A program made the translations under genes and the position numbers. Below are positions 33,639 to 43,200 of a stretch of 64,000 bases of DNA, in pieces (the first letter of the stretch is position 1; every line of letters starts with the position of its first letter). The stretch is from Alistipes megaguti (GTDB lineage Bacteria; Bacteroidota; Bacteroidia; Bacteroidales; Rikenellaceae). The stretch lies in NCBI RefSeq assembly GCF_900604385.1, contig NZ_LR027382.1, positions 2,457,001-2,521,000 of the forward strand. Direction: 5' to 3'. A model generated the notes under the pieces. That model saw only the letters and a program-made list of their open reading frames with translations. It ran no database searches and had not been told where the DNA came from.

Positions 33639-34562
33639 ATGAAAGTATTGGTTGCTACCGAGAAGCCCTTTGCCAAAAAGGCCGTCGACGGAATCCGTGA
33701 GATCGTCGAAATGGCCGGTTATGAACTGGCGCTCCTCGAAAAATACACGGACAAGGCACAGTTGCTGGAGGCCGTGGCCACGGCCGATGCGCTGATCGTG
33801 CGCAGCGACAAGGTCACCGCCGAGGTGATCGCCGCCGCTCCCCGTCTGCAGATTGTCGTGCGGGCCGGCGCGGGCTACGACAACGTCGATCTGGCCGCCG
33901 CCACCGAGCGCGGCATCGTGGTGATGAACACCCCGGGCCAGAACTCCAACGCCGTGGCTGAACTGGCCATCGCCATGATGATCTACATGGCCCGCAACCG
34001 CTTTACGCCCGGTACGGGCTCGGAGATCCAGGGCAAGACGCTCGGCATCCATGCCTACGGCCATGTCGGCCGGCTGGTGGGTCGAAAAGGCAAGGCACTG
34101 GGAATGAACGTCGTAGCCTACGATCCGTTCCTGACCGATCCGGAGGTCTTCGCGGCCGACGGCGTCGAGCAGGTGGCTTCGGTCGAGGAGCTCTACAAGC
34201 GGGCCGACTACCTCTCGCTGCACATCCCCGCCACGGAGCAGACCAAGGGCTCGATCGGCTATGAGTTGCTGATGTCGATGCCCAAGGGTGCCACGCTGGT
34301 CAATACGGCCCGCAAGGAGGTGATCGACGAGGCCGGGCTGATGCAGGCGCTGACCGAACGCGAGGATCTGAAGTACATCACCGACATCGCCGCCGGCAAC
34401 CAGGCCGAGCTGGACGAGAAGTTCGGCAAACGGGTCTTCGCCACGGCGAAGAAGATGGGTGCCGAGACGGCCGAGGCCAACATCAATGCCGGACTGGCCG
34501 CCGCAAACCAGATTGTCGATTTTCTGAAGAACGGCAACCGGAGGTTCCAGGTCAACAAATGA
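33639..34562 (+). CDS. serA: Phosphoglycerate dehydrogenase (short form)
   Basis: A 307-aa D-isomer-specific 2-hydroxyacid dehydrogenase that oxidises 3-phosphoglycerate, the first step of serine synthesis. The NAD-binding Rossmann motif appears as GIHAYGHVGRLVGRKG (about residues 140-155). Catalytic Arg lies in NTARKEVIDE and Glu in the following region. It lacks the C-terminal ACT domain of longer SerA proteins. I start at the ATG at 33639 (MKVLVATEK). The frame is open 34 codons further, to an ATG at 33537 just 9 bases after serC, so a longer form cannot be excluded. Confidence 0.9.
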   Translation: MKVLVATEKPFAKKAVDGIREIVEMAGYELALLEKYTDKAQLLEAVATADALIVRSDKVTAEVIAAAPRLQIVVRAGAGYDNVDLAAATERGIVVMNTPGQNSNAVAELAIAMMIYMARNRFTPGTGSEIQGKTLGIHAYGHVGRLVGRKGKALGMNVVAYDPFLTDPEVFAADGVEQVASVEELYKRADYLSLHIPATEQTKGSIGYELLMSMPKGATLVNTARKEVIDEAGLMQALTEREDLKYITDIAAGNQAELDEKFGKRVFATAKKMGAETAEANINAGLAAANQIVDFLKNGNRRFQVNK

Positions 34563-34582
34563 CCGGGCCGCGCGGAACGTTG

Positions 34583-34619
34583 AGAAAGGCGGGTGCGACG
34601 TGTACGGACCCGCCTTTCT
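34583..34619 (+). terminator. Hairpin after serA
   Basis: Arms agaaaggcgggt (34583-34594) and acccgcctttct (34608-34619) are perfectly complementary over 12 bases with a 13-base loop, followed by ta. It lies 21 bases past the serA stop. Confidence 0.6.
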
Positions 34620-34667
34620 TACCTTGAACGATGAACAACCTGAAACAATAACCGACAACGAGAAACT

Positions 34668-35924
34668 ATGGTACGTATCAAACCGTTCCGGGCGGTCCGA
34701 CCGCCCAAGGAGCATGCCGCCGAGGTGGCGTCGCGTCCGTACGACGTGCTGAATTCGGCCGAAGCGAAGGCCGAAGCGACGGAGCGCTCGCTGCTGCATA
34801 TCATCAAACCCGAGATTGATTTCGAACCCATTGCCGACGAGCATTCGCAGGAGGTCTACGACAAGGCCGTGGAGAATTTCCGCGCCTGGCAGAAGAAGGG
34901 ATGGCTGCAGCAGGATCCCGAGGAGTACTATTATATCTATGCGCAGACGATGGAGGGCCGCACGCAGTACGGACTGGCCATGTGCTGCCATTTCGAGGAC
35001 TACCTCTCGGGCGCCATCAAGAAGCATGAGCTGACGCGCCCCGACAAGGAGGAGGACCGCATGATCCACGTGCGCAACCAGCAGGCCAACATCGAGCCGG
35101 TCTTCTTCGCCTACCCCGACAATGCGGAGATTGACGCCATCGTTGCGGACGTGGTTGCGCACAATGCCCCGGAGTACGACTTTACGGCGGCCGACGGTTT
35201 CGGCCACAAGCTGTGGGTGATCCGCGACCGCAAGACCAACGACCGCATCACGGAGATCTTTGCCGGGATTCCGGCGCTCTACGTGGCTGACGGCCACCAC
35301 CGTACGGCTGCCGCCGCCCGCGTGGGCGCCGAGTGCCGCGCGAAGAATCCCAACCATACGGGCACGGAGGAGTACTGCTACTTCCTGGCCGTGACGTTCC
35401 CGGCCAGCCAGCTGCGGATTATCGACTACAACCGCGTGGTGAAGGATCTCAACGGCCTGACTCCCGCGGAGCTCATCGAGCGGCTCAAGGAGTCGTTCGA
35501 GGTCGAGGACAAGGGAACGGAGGAGTACCGTCCGACGGGGCTGCACAACTTTTCGATGTACCTCGAGGGGCACTGGTGGAGCCTGACGGCCAAGCCGGGC
35601 ACGTACGACGACAACGACCCGATCGGGGTGCTGGATGTGACCGTACTGTCGAATCTGGTGCTGGACCGGATCCTCGGGATCAAGGATCTGCGCACCTCGA
35701 AGCGGATCGACTTCGTGGGCGGTATCCGGGGGCTGGGCGAGCTGAAGCGCCGGGTCGACAGCGGCGAGATGAAGGTGGCCTTTGCGCTCTACCCCGTCTC
35801 GATGCAGCAGCTGATCAACATCGCCGACACGGGCAACATCATGCCGCCGAAGACAACGTGGTTCGAGCCGAAACTGCGTTCGGGCATGGTGATCCACTCG
35901 TTCGCCGAGGAGAAGACCAAATAG
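34668..35924 (+). CDS. DUF1015 family protein
   Basis: A 418-aa protein of the DUF1015 family, with MVRIKPFRAVRPPKEHA at the start, ASRPYDVLN near residue 30, and the family motif YVADGHHRTAAAARVG near residue 205. The family is often encoded next to serine biosynthesis genes in Bacteroidetes and other anaerobes. A role as a serine kinase-related or SerA-linked enzyme has been suggested, but the reaction here is not established by sequence. It follows serA after a hairpin terminator. Confidence 0.9.
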   Translation: MVRIKPFRAVRPPKEHAAEVASRPYDVLNSAEAKAEATERSLLHIIKPEIDFEPIADEHSQEVYDKAVENFRAWQKKGWLQQDPEEYYYIYAQTMEGRTQYGLAMCCHFEDYLSGAIKKHELTRPDKEEDRMIHVRNQQANIEPVFFAYPDNAEIDAIVADVVAHNAPEYDFTAADGFGHKLWVIRDRKTNDRITEIFAGIPALYVADGHHRTAAAARVGAECRAKNPNHTGTEEYCYFLAVTFPASQLRIIDYNRVVKDLNGLTPAELIERLKESFEVEDKGTEEYRPTGLHNFSMYLEGHWWSLTAKPGTYDDNDPIGVLDVTVLSNLVLDRILGIKDLRTSKRIDFVGGIRGLGELKRRVDSGEMKVAFALYPVSMQQLINIADTGNIMPPKTTWFEPKLRSGMVIHSFAEEKTK

Positions 35925-35961
35925 CAGCCGGCGGATCGGTTGTCCGGTCCGTTGTCGAGAG

Positions 35962-36002
35962 AAAAGGGGCGATACGGTTGAGGCCGGATCTCCCCTTTTT
36001 TT
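35962..36002 (+). terminator. Terminator after DUF1015 gene
   Basis: aaaagggg at 35962-35969 pairs with ccccttttt at 35992-36000, and the run of T continues to 36002. It lies 37 bases after the stop and fits an intrinsic terminator. Confidence 0.65.
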
Positions 36003-36020
36003 GCTCATGACCTTACGGAC

Positions 36021-36173
36021 GTGGCAGCCGCAACGACGGGATTCCTCGTCGTGTTTATCGGCGGCTCGCTGGTCTTTGTGGCCTGGGCCATTTTCTTCCT
36101 GGTGTGGTTTTGCACGGCGGGAACTCCCGGCGAAAACCCCTATGGCCCCGATCCCAAACAGACGGAGGACTGA
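36021..36173 (+). CDS. Possible 50-aa single-span membrane protein with DUF805-like tail
   Basis: A GTG-start frame of 50 codons, overlooked if only ATG starts are used. It encodes a short N-terminus (AAATTG), a ~24-residue hydrophobic span (FLVVFIGGSLVFVAW onward) and a polar tail GTPGENPYGPDPKQTED. The tail closely resembles the conserved C-terminal end of DUF805 membrane proteins, but the usual multi-span body is absent. There is no ATG in this frame, and an in-frame stop lies at 35979. It may be a genuine small protein or a remnant. It sits before the oxidoreductase operon promoter. Confidence 0.45.
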   Translation: MAAATTGFLVVFIGGSLVFVAWAIFFLVWFCTAGTPGENPYGPDPKQTED

Positions 36174-36297
36174 TGCGAAAAACACGATTCCGGCTCGGAT
36201 CCCCCCGCCCACCGGCAGGGAGGATGCTGAAAGCACAATTATATTACGAATCGACGAGAATTTATAACGAAAATAAAAGTGAGCACGGAAAATTTCG

Positions 36298-36305
36298 TAT
36301 ATTTG
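36298..36305 (+). promoter_or_regulatory. -7 box of the 2-oxoacid:ferredoxin oxidoreductase operon
   Basis: TATATTTG matches TAnnTTTG exactly, 28 bases before the ferredoxin ATG. The preceding ~60 bases are AT-rich. A -33 TTG at ideal spacing is not obvious. Confidence 0.55.
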
Positions 36306-36333
36306 TAAGCAACTTAACAATACTATCGATGTT

Positions 36334-36561
36334 ATGGCAAAGATCAAAGGAACTATCGTCGTTGACAGAGAGCGTTGTAAGGGGTGCGGAGTTTGCGCCT
36401 CGGTGTGCCCGTGCAATGTTCTTGCCCTGTCGGCGGAGGTGAACAGTAAAGGCTACCAGGTGGCCTGGATGGCGAATCCCGATGCGTGCACGGGCTGCGC
36501 TTCGTGTGCGGTGATTTGCCCTGACAGCGTCATCACGGTTTATCGTCAAAAATTCGAATAA
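36334..36561 (+). CDS. 4Fe-4S ferredoxin subunit of 2-oxoacid:ferredoxin oxidoreductase
   Basis: A 75-aa di-cluster ferredoxin. Two CxxCxxCxxxCP motifs are present: CKGCGVCASVCP (about residues 15-26) and CTGCASCAVICP (about 52-63). As the delta-type subunit it should pass electrons from the alpha/beta/gamma core to free ferredoxin. It is the first gene of a four-gene operon, with 3 bases to the next gene. Confidence 0.94.
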   Translation: MAKIKGTIVVDRERCKGCGVCASVCPCNVLALSAEVNSKGYQVAWMANPDACTGCASCAVICPDSVITVYRQKFE

Positions 36562-36564
36562 GCG

Positions 36565-37659
36565 ATGGCAGAGAAGGAAGTAAAACTGATGAAAGGCAAC
36601 GAAGTGATCGCCTATGCGGCGATTCGCTACGGTTGCGACGGATATTTCGGCTATCCGATCACCCCGCAGTCCGAGGTGATGGAGACACTTATGGAGCTCA
36701 AACCGTGGGAGACAACCGGTATGGTGGTGCTCCAGGCCGAATCGGAAGTCTCGTCAATCAATATGGTATATGGTGGCGCCGCCACGGGCAAACGGGTCAT
36801 GACTTCGTCGTCGAGCCCCGGTATCAGCCTCATGTCCGAGGGGCTGAGCTACCTGGCCGGTGCGGAGTTGCCCTGCCTGGTGATCAACTGCCAGCGCGGC
36901 GGCCCGGGTCTGGGTACGATCCAGCCTTCGCAGGGCGACTATTTCCAGGCTGTCAAGGGTGGCGGCCACGGTGACTACCACCTGATCGTCTTCGCCCCGA
37001 ACTCCGTGCAGGAGATGCACGACCACGTGGCCGAAGCCTTCGATCTGGCCTTCAAGTACCGCAACCCGGCCATGATCCTGGCCGACGGCGCCATCGGTCA
37101 GATGATGGAGAAGGTGGTGCTGGCTCCGCAGCGTCCGCGTCGTACGGACGAGGAGATCAAGGCCGAGTGCCGCTCGTGGGCAACCTACGGCAAACCGGCC
37201 GACCGTCCGCGCAACATCGCCACGTCGCTCGAACTGCAGTCGGAGAAGATGGAGATCATCAACAAGCGGCTGCAGGAGAAGTACAAGGCGCTGGAGGAGA
37301 ACGAGGTGCGCTACGAAGCCATCGAGTGCGACGATGCGGAATACGTCATCGTGGCCTTCGGATCGTCGGCCCGCATCTGCTCGGCGACGGTCGAGATGGC
37401 CCGTGCCGAGGGGCTGAAGGTGGGTCTGCTGCGCCCGATCACGCTCTACCCCTTCCCGACCAAACAGCTCGCCGAACTGGCCGCACGCGGCGTGAAGGGC
37501 TTCCTGTCGGCCGAACTCAATGCCGGACAGATGGTCGAGGACGTGCGTCTGGCGGTCAACGGCAAGGCTCCCGTGGAGCACTACGGACGTCAGGGCGGCA
37601 TGATGTTCACTCCCGATGAGGTGCTTCAGGCCCTGAAGGAAAAACTGATTAAAAAGTAG
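36565..37659 (+). CDS. 2-oxoacid:ferredoxin oxidoreductase alpha subunit (VorB/KorA type)
   Basis: A 364-aa subunit of the oxygen-sensitive enzyme that decarboxylates a 2-oxoacid to acyl-CoA with ferredoxin as acceptor. The pyrimidine-binding region starts KLMKGNEVIAYAAIRYGCDG and includes YPITPQSEVME. The SSPGISLMSEGLSYLAGAE segment is typical. Bacteroidales homologues are usually annotated as VorB (branched-chain) or KorA (2-oxoglutarate); the sequence alone does not decide. Partner genes are directly adjacent. Confidence 0.93.
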   Translation: MAEKEVKLMKGNEVIAYAAIRYGCDGYFGYPITPQSEVMETLMELKPWETTGMVVLQAESEVSSINMVYGGAATGKRVMTSSSSPGISLMSEGLSYLAGAELPCLVINCQRGGPGLGTIQPSQGDYFQAVKGGGHGDYHLIVFAPNSVQEMHDHVAEAFDLAFKYRNPAMILADGAIGQMMEKVVLAPQRPRRTDEEIKAECRSWATYGKPADRPRNIATSLELQSEKMEIINKRLQEKYKALEENEVRYEAIECDDAEYVIVAFGSSARICSATVEMARAEGLKVGLLRPITLYPFPTKQLAELAARGVKGFLSAELNAGQMVEDVRLAVNGKAPVEHYGRQGGMMFTPDEVLQALKEKLIKK

Positions 37660-37664
37660 AAACG

Positions 37665-38435
37665 ATGGCAGAGGTTGAAATCAAACAGGAGAATCTGGTT
37701 TACGCAAAACCGAAACTCATCACCGATAATGTCATGCACTATTGCCCGGGCTGCAGCCACGGCACGGTGCACAAACTCGTCGCCGAGGTGATCGACGAAA
37801 TGGGCCTCGCAGACCGTACGGTGGGCATTTCGCCCGTAGGCTGCTCGGTCTTCGCCTACAATTACATTGATATCGACTGGATCGAGGCCGCCCACGGACG
37901 TGCACTGGCCATCGCTTCGGCCGTGAAGCGCCTGTGGCCGAACAACATGGTCTTCACCTATCAGGGCGACGGCGACTTGTCGGCCATCGGTACGGCGGAG
38001 TCGATCCATGCGGCGGCGCGCGGCGAGAATGTCGTGGCCATCTACATCAACAATGCCATCTACGGCATGACGGGCGGCCAGATGGCGCCGACGACGCTGC
38101 TGGGCATGAAGACCTCGACGACCCCCTATGGACGTGATCCCCGTCTGAACGGGTATCCGTACAAGATTGCCGAGATGATGGCCCACCTGGACGGTGCGAC
38201 CTACATCACGCGTCAGAGCGTCCACACGGCGGCCAACGTGCGCAAGTGCAAGCGTGCGATCCGCAAGGCGTTCGAGAATGCGATGGCCGGGAACGGCTTC
38301 TCGCTGGTGGAGGTCGTGGCGACCTGCAACAGCGGCTGGAAACTCTCGCCCGTGGCCTCGAACCGCTGGCTGGAGGAGAACATGCTGCCCTACTACCCGC
38401 TGGGCGATATCAAGGATGTAAAAAAGGAGGAGTAG
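37665..38435 (+). CDS. 2-oxoacid:ferredoxin oxidoreductase beta subunit (TPP-binding)
   Basis: A 256-aa thiamine-pyrophosphate subunit. The early CPGCSHG (about residues 24-30) resembles the KorB/PorB start. The TPP/Mg motif is GDGDLSAIGTAESIHAA (about residues 101-117), with NNAIYGMTGGQMAPTT further on. It starts 5 bases after the alpha subunit gene. In Bacteroidales such enzymes act in the reductive direction or in amino-acid fermentation. Confidence 0.94.
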   Translation: MAEVEIKQENLVYAKPKLITDNVMHYCPGCSHGTVHKLVAEVIDEMGLADRTVGISPVGCSVFAYNYIDIDWIEAAHGRALAIASAVKRLWPNNMVFTYQGDGDLSAIGTAESIHAAARGENVVAIYINNAIYGMTGGQMAPTTLLGMKTSTTPYGRDPRLNGYPYKIAEMMAHLDGATYITRQSVHTAANVRKCKRAIRKAFENAMAGNGFSLVEVVATCNSGWKLSPVASNRWLEENMLPYYPLGDIKDVKKEE

Positions 38436-38438
38436 ACA

Positions 38439-38984
38439 ATGAAAGAGACATTGATCATAGCAGGATTCGGAGGACAGGGAGTCCTCTCGATGGGCAAGAT
38501 TCTGGCCTATTCGGGCGTGATGCAGGACTATGAGGTTACGTGGATGCCCTCCTACGGTCCGGAGATGCGCGGCGGAACGGCCAACGTGACGGTGATTCTT
38601 TCCGACCGGAAGATCTCCTCGCCGATTGCGCACGAGTACGATACGGCGATCATTCTGAACCAGCAGTCGATGGAGAAGTTCGAACCGCTGGTCAAGCCGG
38701 GCGGTGTGCTGATCTACGATACGAACGGGATTTCGCGCCATCCGGTCCGCACGGACATTTCGGTCTATTCGATCGATGCCACGGCCGAGTGTGCGAAGAT
38801 GGGTCAGGCAAAGTTGTTCAATACGATGATTCTGGGCGGCTATCTGAAGGTTCGTCCGATCGTCGAGATGGAGAACGTGATGATCGGTCTGAAGAAGTCG
38901 CTACCGGAGCGGGCATGGAAGATGCTTCCGCAGAACGAGGAGGCAATCCGCCACGGCGGCGAGATCATTCACAAGATCCGGTAA
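38439..38984 (+). CDS. 2-oxoacid:ferredoxin oxidoreductase gamma subunit
   Basis: A 181-aa subunit of the POR_N/gamma family, with GFGGQGVLSMGKILAYSG (about residues 9-26) and PSYGPEMRGGTANVTV (about 41-56). It completes the four-gene set and starts 3 bases after the beta gene. A hairpin follows about 70 bases downstream. Confidence 0.93.
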   Translation: MKETLIIAGFGGQGVLSMGKILAYSGVMQDYEVTWMPSYGPEMRGGTANVTVILSDRKISSPIAHEYDTAIILNQQSMEKFEPLVKPGGVLIYDTNGISRHPVRTDISVYSIDATAECAKMGQAKLFNTMILGGYLKVRPIVEMENVMIGLKKSLPERAWKMLPQNEEAIRHGGEIIHKIR

Positions 38985-39055
38985 GCGACACCTCTCCCAG
39001 CCGAAACCGGGAGCCGGAAGTTCGGTATAACGACAAGGACTCTTACAACGAGCGA

Positions 39056-39091
39056 GGAGGCTTCTCCCATCCGGGAGCGGTCTCCTTTTTT
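39056..39091 (+). terminator. Terminator of the oxidoreductase operon
   Basis: An imperfect stem formed by ggaggcttctccc and gggagcggtctcc (about 39056-39085) is followed by a run of T to 39091. It lies 70 bases after the gamma subunit stop and before the fecR gene. Confidence 0.55.
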
Positions 39092-39223
39092 GTAACCTGA
39101 GGCGTGGCAGCCCCGATTTTTTGTTGCCAATCCGTTAAAAATGTCGGGACGGCTACGTGTCCGACGGCCGTATGGTGTACTTATTATGAAACCGATAGAC
39201 AGGATCCCGGAAAAAACGAACCC

Positions 39224-40231
39224 ATGAACAAATCGCTGATGGATGCTCTTCGTCGTTATATGCGTAACGAGTGCTCGACGCGGGAGGCCGACGAAGTGGA
39301 AAAATGGATGTTGCTGAATCTGACCTCGTCGGAGGCCGATGCAATCTTCGAACAGCTCTTTGCCGAGCTTCCGGTCGAAGAGGACGATCTGCGCAAGGAG
39401 CGTACCCGCGAGCGACTCAACCGTTTCATCGATGCTTCGCTCGACTCGCAGCGGCTGGCCCGGCGTCGGATGTGGCAACGCGGCTTCCGTGTATTGCGTT
39501 ATGCCGCAGTCGTGGCGCTGGGGGTGCTCTGCCTGCATTTGTATCACCGGCTTGGCGAGACTTCGACCTGGCATGAGGTGTATGCCTCCTACGGTGAGAC
39601 CGAACGGGTTGTGCTTCCCGACAGTTCAATTATCTGGCTCCATGCCGACAGCCGGCTCCTCTACCCCGAGCGGTTCGGCACCCGGACGCGGCAGATCTAT
39701 GTTTCGGGAGAGATCTATGCCGACATCGCCCGCGATCCTCGCCATCCGTTCGTCGTTGCGAGCAACGGTTCGACGGTTCGGGTGCTGGGAACGGAGTTCA
39801 ATCTGCGTTCCTACGGCGACAACGATCAGATTGAGGTGACGCTGGTGGAGGGATCCGTAGCCCTGCATGTCCCGACCGTCAAGGGGACGAAGTCGTGCCG
39901 GTTGACGCCGGGCGACGTGGTGCGCGTCGATCGCGGTACGGGCACATTGGAACAGTATCGGATCGATCCGTCGGACTATGTTTCGTGGAAGGACCAGCGC
40001 GCGCTCTACTTCATCAACCGGCCGTTGGGCGAGATTGTCGAGGAGTTGCAGCGGAGTTTCGACGTGACGATCTCGGTCCGGGACCGGTCGCTGCTTGAGA
40101 CAAACTACCTGGCGACGTTCGTCAACGGGGAGACGCTCGACGAGATTCTCGCGGCGCTGAACGGCGACGGCAGCATGGAGATTACCCGCGAAGGGGATCA
40201 GTATGTCATCCGGGCCGCGGCGCACGAATGA
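39224..40231 (+). CDS. FecR family anti-sigma factor
   Basis: A 335-aa inner-membrane regulator. The cytoplasmic N-terminal part (about residues 1-80, with RRYMRNECSTREADEVEKWM) should hold an ECF sigma factor. One transmembrane span (about 92-108, YAAVVALGVLCLHLYH) follows, then a periplasmic FecR domain (YASYGETERVVLPDSSIIWL, VEGSVAL) and a C-terminal DUF4974-like part. It should relay a signal from the STN domain of the adjacent SusC. The ATG at 39224 gives MNKSLMDALRRY; an open frame begins at 39104. Normally the sigma gene precedes fecR; here it is at 50.4 kb. Confidence 0.93.
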   Translation: MNKSLMDALRRYMRNECSTREADEVEKWMLLNLTSSEADAIFEQLFAELPVEEDDLRKERTRERLNRFIDASLDSQRLARRRMWQRGFRVLRYAAVVALGVLCLHLYHRLGETSTWHEVYASYGETERVVLPDSSIIWLHADSRLLYPERFGTRTRQIYVSGEIYADIARDPRHPFVVASNGSTVRVLGTEFNLRSYGDNDQIEVTLVEGSVALHVPTVKGTKSCRLTPGDVVRVDRGTGTLEQYRIDPSDYVSWKDQRALYFINRPLGEIVEELQRSFDVTISVRDRSLLETNYLATFVNGETLDEILAALNGDGSMEITREGDQYVIRAAAHE

Positions 40232-40265
40232 CCGGTAAACGAAGAACCAACCAAAATTCAATATC

Positions 40266-43200
40266 ATGCGAAAACTACTACCCGATTCAACTCCTCTGTC
40301 TCGGAGGATGAAGACCGTTGTCGCATTGTTGTTGCTGTTGTGTTTGTGGACGCCCCTTTCGGCCGGGAATATCAGCGTGACGCTGAGGCAGGTCACCGTG
40401 GGCAAGGCCATCGAATACCTGCAACGCAATTACGACTATTCGTTCATTCTGAAGACCGGCGAGGTCGACATTGAACGTATTGTTACCGTTGTGGCGAAGG
40501 ATGCGGAGCTCGAGAGCGTGCTGGACCAGATTTTCCAGGGACAGTCGGTCGAGTATCGCATCAACGGCTCGACGGTTTCGGTGATCGCCCGAACGCGGAG
40601 TCGGACGGCGCCGGAGGCGGAACCGGCCCGCGAAGTGAGTCCGGTGACGCTTCAGGGATATGTGAGCGACGAGAACGGCCAACCGCTGGTCGGGGCCACG
40701 GTCATCGAACGCGGTACGACGAACGGCACGACGACCGATGCGGAGGGGCGGTTCCGTCTGCGCACGGCGGCCGCGTCGCCCGAGCTGGTCATATCGTTCG
40801 TGGGCTACGAGGATCTGACTCTCAAGGTCGCCCCGGGGCAGAGTACGGTCGAGGCGACGCTGCAGGCCGCGGCCCTGGCCATGAACGAAGTGGTGGTCGT
40901 GGGTTATGGCTCGATGGCACGGCGCGACATCACCTCGGCCATCGGATCGTTCAAGCCCAAGCAGAGCGATCAGCGTCCGGTTCTGAGTGTCGATCAGCTG
41001 TTGCAGGGCCATGTGGCGGGAGTCAACATCTCGTCGGCCTCGGGCGTTCCCGGGGCGGTCAGCCGCGTGAGTATCCGCGGCATCGGTTCGCTCAATGCGG
41101 GCAACGAGCCGCTGTATGTGGTCGACGGGATTCCGCTCAACAGCACGTCGGGAGATACGGGCGTCTGGGTCGGAGACTCGATGAGCGGCCTGGTGAGCAT
41201 CAATCCGTCGGATGTGGAGTCGATCGAGGTGCTGAAGGATGCGGCGTCGGCAGCCATCTATGGATCACGCGCCACGAACGGCGTGATCATCATCACGACA
41301 AAAAAAGGACAGAAAGGAGCGGCTCAGGTGAGTCTCGACGGTTCGGTGAGTTTTTCGAATCTCACACGTACCGATCGGTTGCGCGTTGCCGACAGCGATC
41401 TCTTCTTTGAGGTGCTCAACGAGGCTGTCGACAACTACAATATCCAGACGGGAAGCACCGTCGACCGCTATACGAATCCCATGCCGGGCAAAGCGTATCA
41501 TAACTGGCTGGACGATATTCTGCGTACGGCAGTTTCCTACAACGGCAGTGCCTCGATTTCGGGCGGATCGGACCGCATGACCTATTACGTGTCGGGCAAT
41601 GTGAAACATAGCGAGGGTGTCATTCTGAAAAACGATGTCGACCAGTATCATCTGAAGACCAATCTTTCGGGGCAGATCAAACCCTGGTTATCGTTCGGGT
41701 TCAACACCCAGTTGAATTATACGCAGAACAGCCGCATCCCGACCGGATATGTCGGAGTCAATCCGATCAAGGCGAGCGTCGAGCAGTATCCGTGGCACGA
41801 GCCCTACCTGCCCAACGGCGAATGGGCCACGTCGAGCAATATCCTGGTCAACCGCAATCCGTTGCAGAACATTCTCGAAGAGGACGTCTATGTCAATACG
41901 GGACGGGCGATCAGTTCGCTGTTCCTGCAGTTCGATATTATCAAAGGATTGAATTTCAAAACGATGCTTGGAGAGGACTACCAGTCTCTCGAGGAACATA
42001 TCTACTATACGTCCCAACACGATTATGCGTTGGCTTCGGAGACCAATCCATCGGGTGGACAGTTGATCGACAGTCGGCGAACGCGCCTGAGCCTGTTGTG
42101 GGAGAATACACTCTCCTACAAGCACGGTTTCGGCAGCGGAATCAATCTCGATGCCGTGTTGGGTCACTCGGTGCAGATCGACACCTCTTCGTCGGCTTCA
42201 CAGACGGGATTGGGTTTCCCCTCGGCGTCGTTCGATGTCAACTCGGTGGCCTCCTCCTACATGGATGTCACGTCGGGCAAGTCGACTTATGCGCTGCAGT
42301 CGTTTTTCGGGCGTGTGAACCTGAATTACCGGGACCGGTATGTGATGACGGTCACGTTGCGGGCTGACGGATCGTCGAAATTCGCCCCCGGGAATCGTTA
42401 TGGTTACTTCCCCTCGGCCAGTGTCGGTTGGAATCTGAACGAGGAGCCGTGGTGGAATGCGCCGAAGACCTCGCTTAAGGTGCGTGCGAGTTGGGGAGCA
42501 ACGGGCAATCAGGGCGGAATCGGTACCTATGCTTACCAGGCTCTGGCCACGGGCGGTCTCAACTACAACGGGCAGAACGGTCTGGGTCTGACGACGGCCG
42601 GGAATCGGGATCTGCAGTGGGAGAAGGCCGTGCAGTATGACCTGGGCCTGGACATGGCCTTCTTCAAGGGGGCGCTGACAGTGACAGCCGACGTGTTCCT
42701 CAAGGATACGAAGAATCTGCTCTACAACAAGCCCCAGATGGCGACGACGGGTTATACCTCCTACATGTGCAACATCGGGTCGATGCGCAACAAGGGTTTG
42801 GAGCTGACGGTGGGCGGCAATGCCGGACACGGGGCATTCCAGTGGCACGGCGATTTCAACATCTCGTTCATCCGCAACAAACTGACGCAATTGCTCGATG
42901 ACAATGAGATCATCACTACCAGCAACATGCATGCCCTGAAGGTCGGCGAGGAGGTCGGTGCCTTCTACATGATCAAACAGGAGGGTATCTACCAATATGA
43001 CGAGGATGTTCCGCGTACTCTTTACGAGAGCGAAGGGGTGCGTGCGGGCGACTGCATTTACGACGACGTGGACAACAACGGCGTGATCGATTCGAACGAC
43101 CGGCAGTTCGTCGGGTCGCCGAATCCGAAGTTCTCCGGCGGATTCAACAATACGTTCCGTTACAGGAACCTGGAGCTGGGGCTTTTTTTCACCTATTCGT

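Noticed and set aside
32439..36416. Long minus-strand frame opposite serC, serA and DUF1015
   Set aside because: Antisense to three well-supported genes with promoters and terminators; no family motif.
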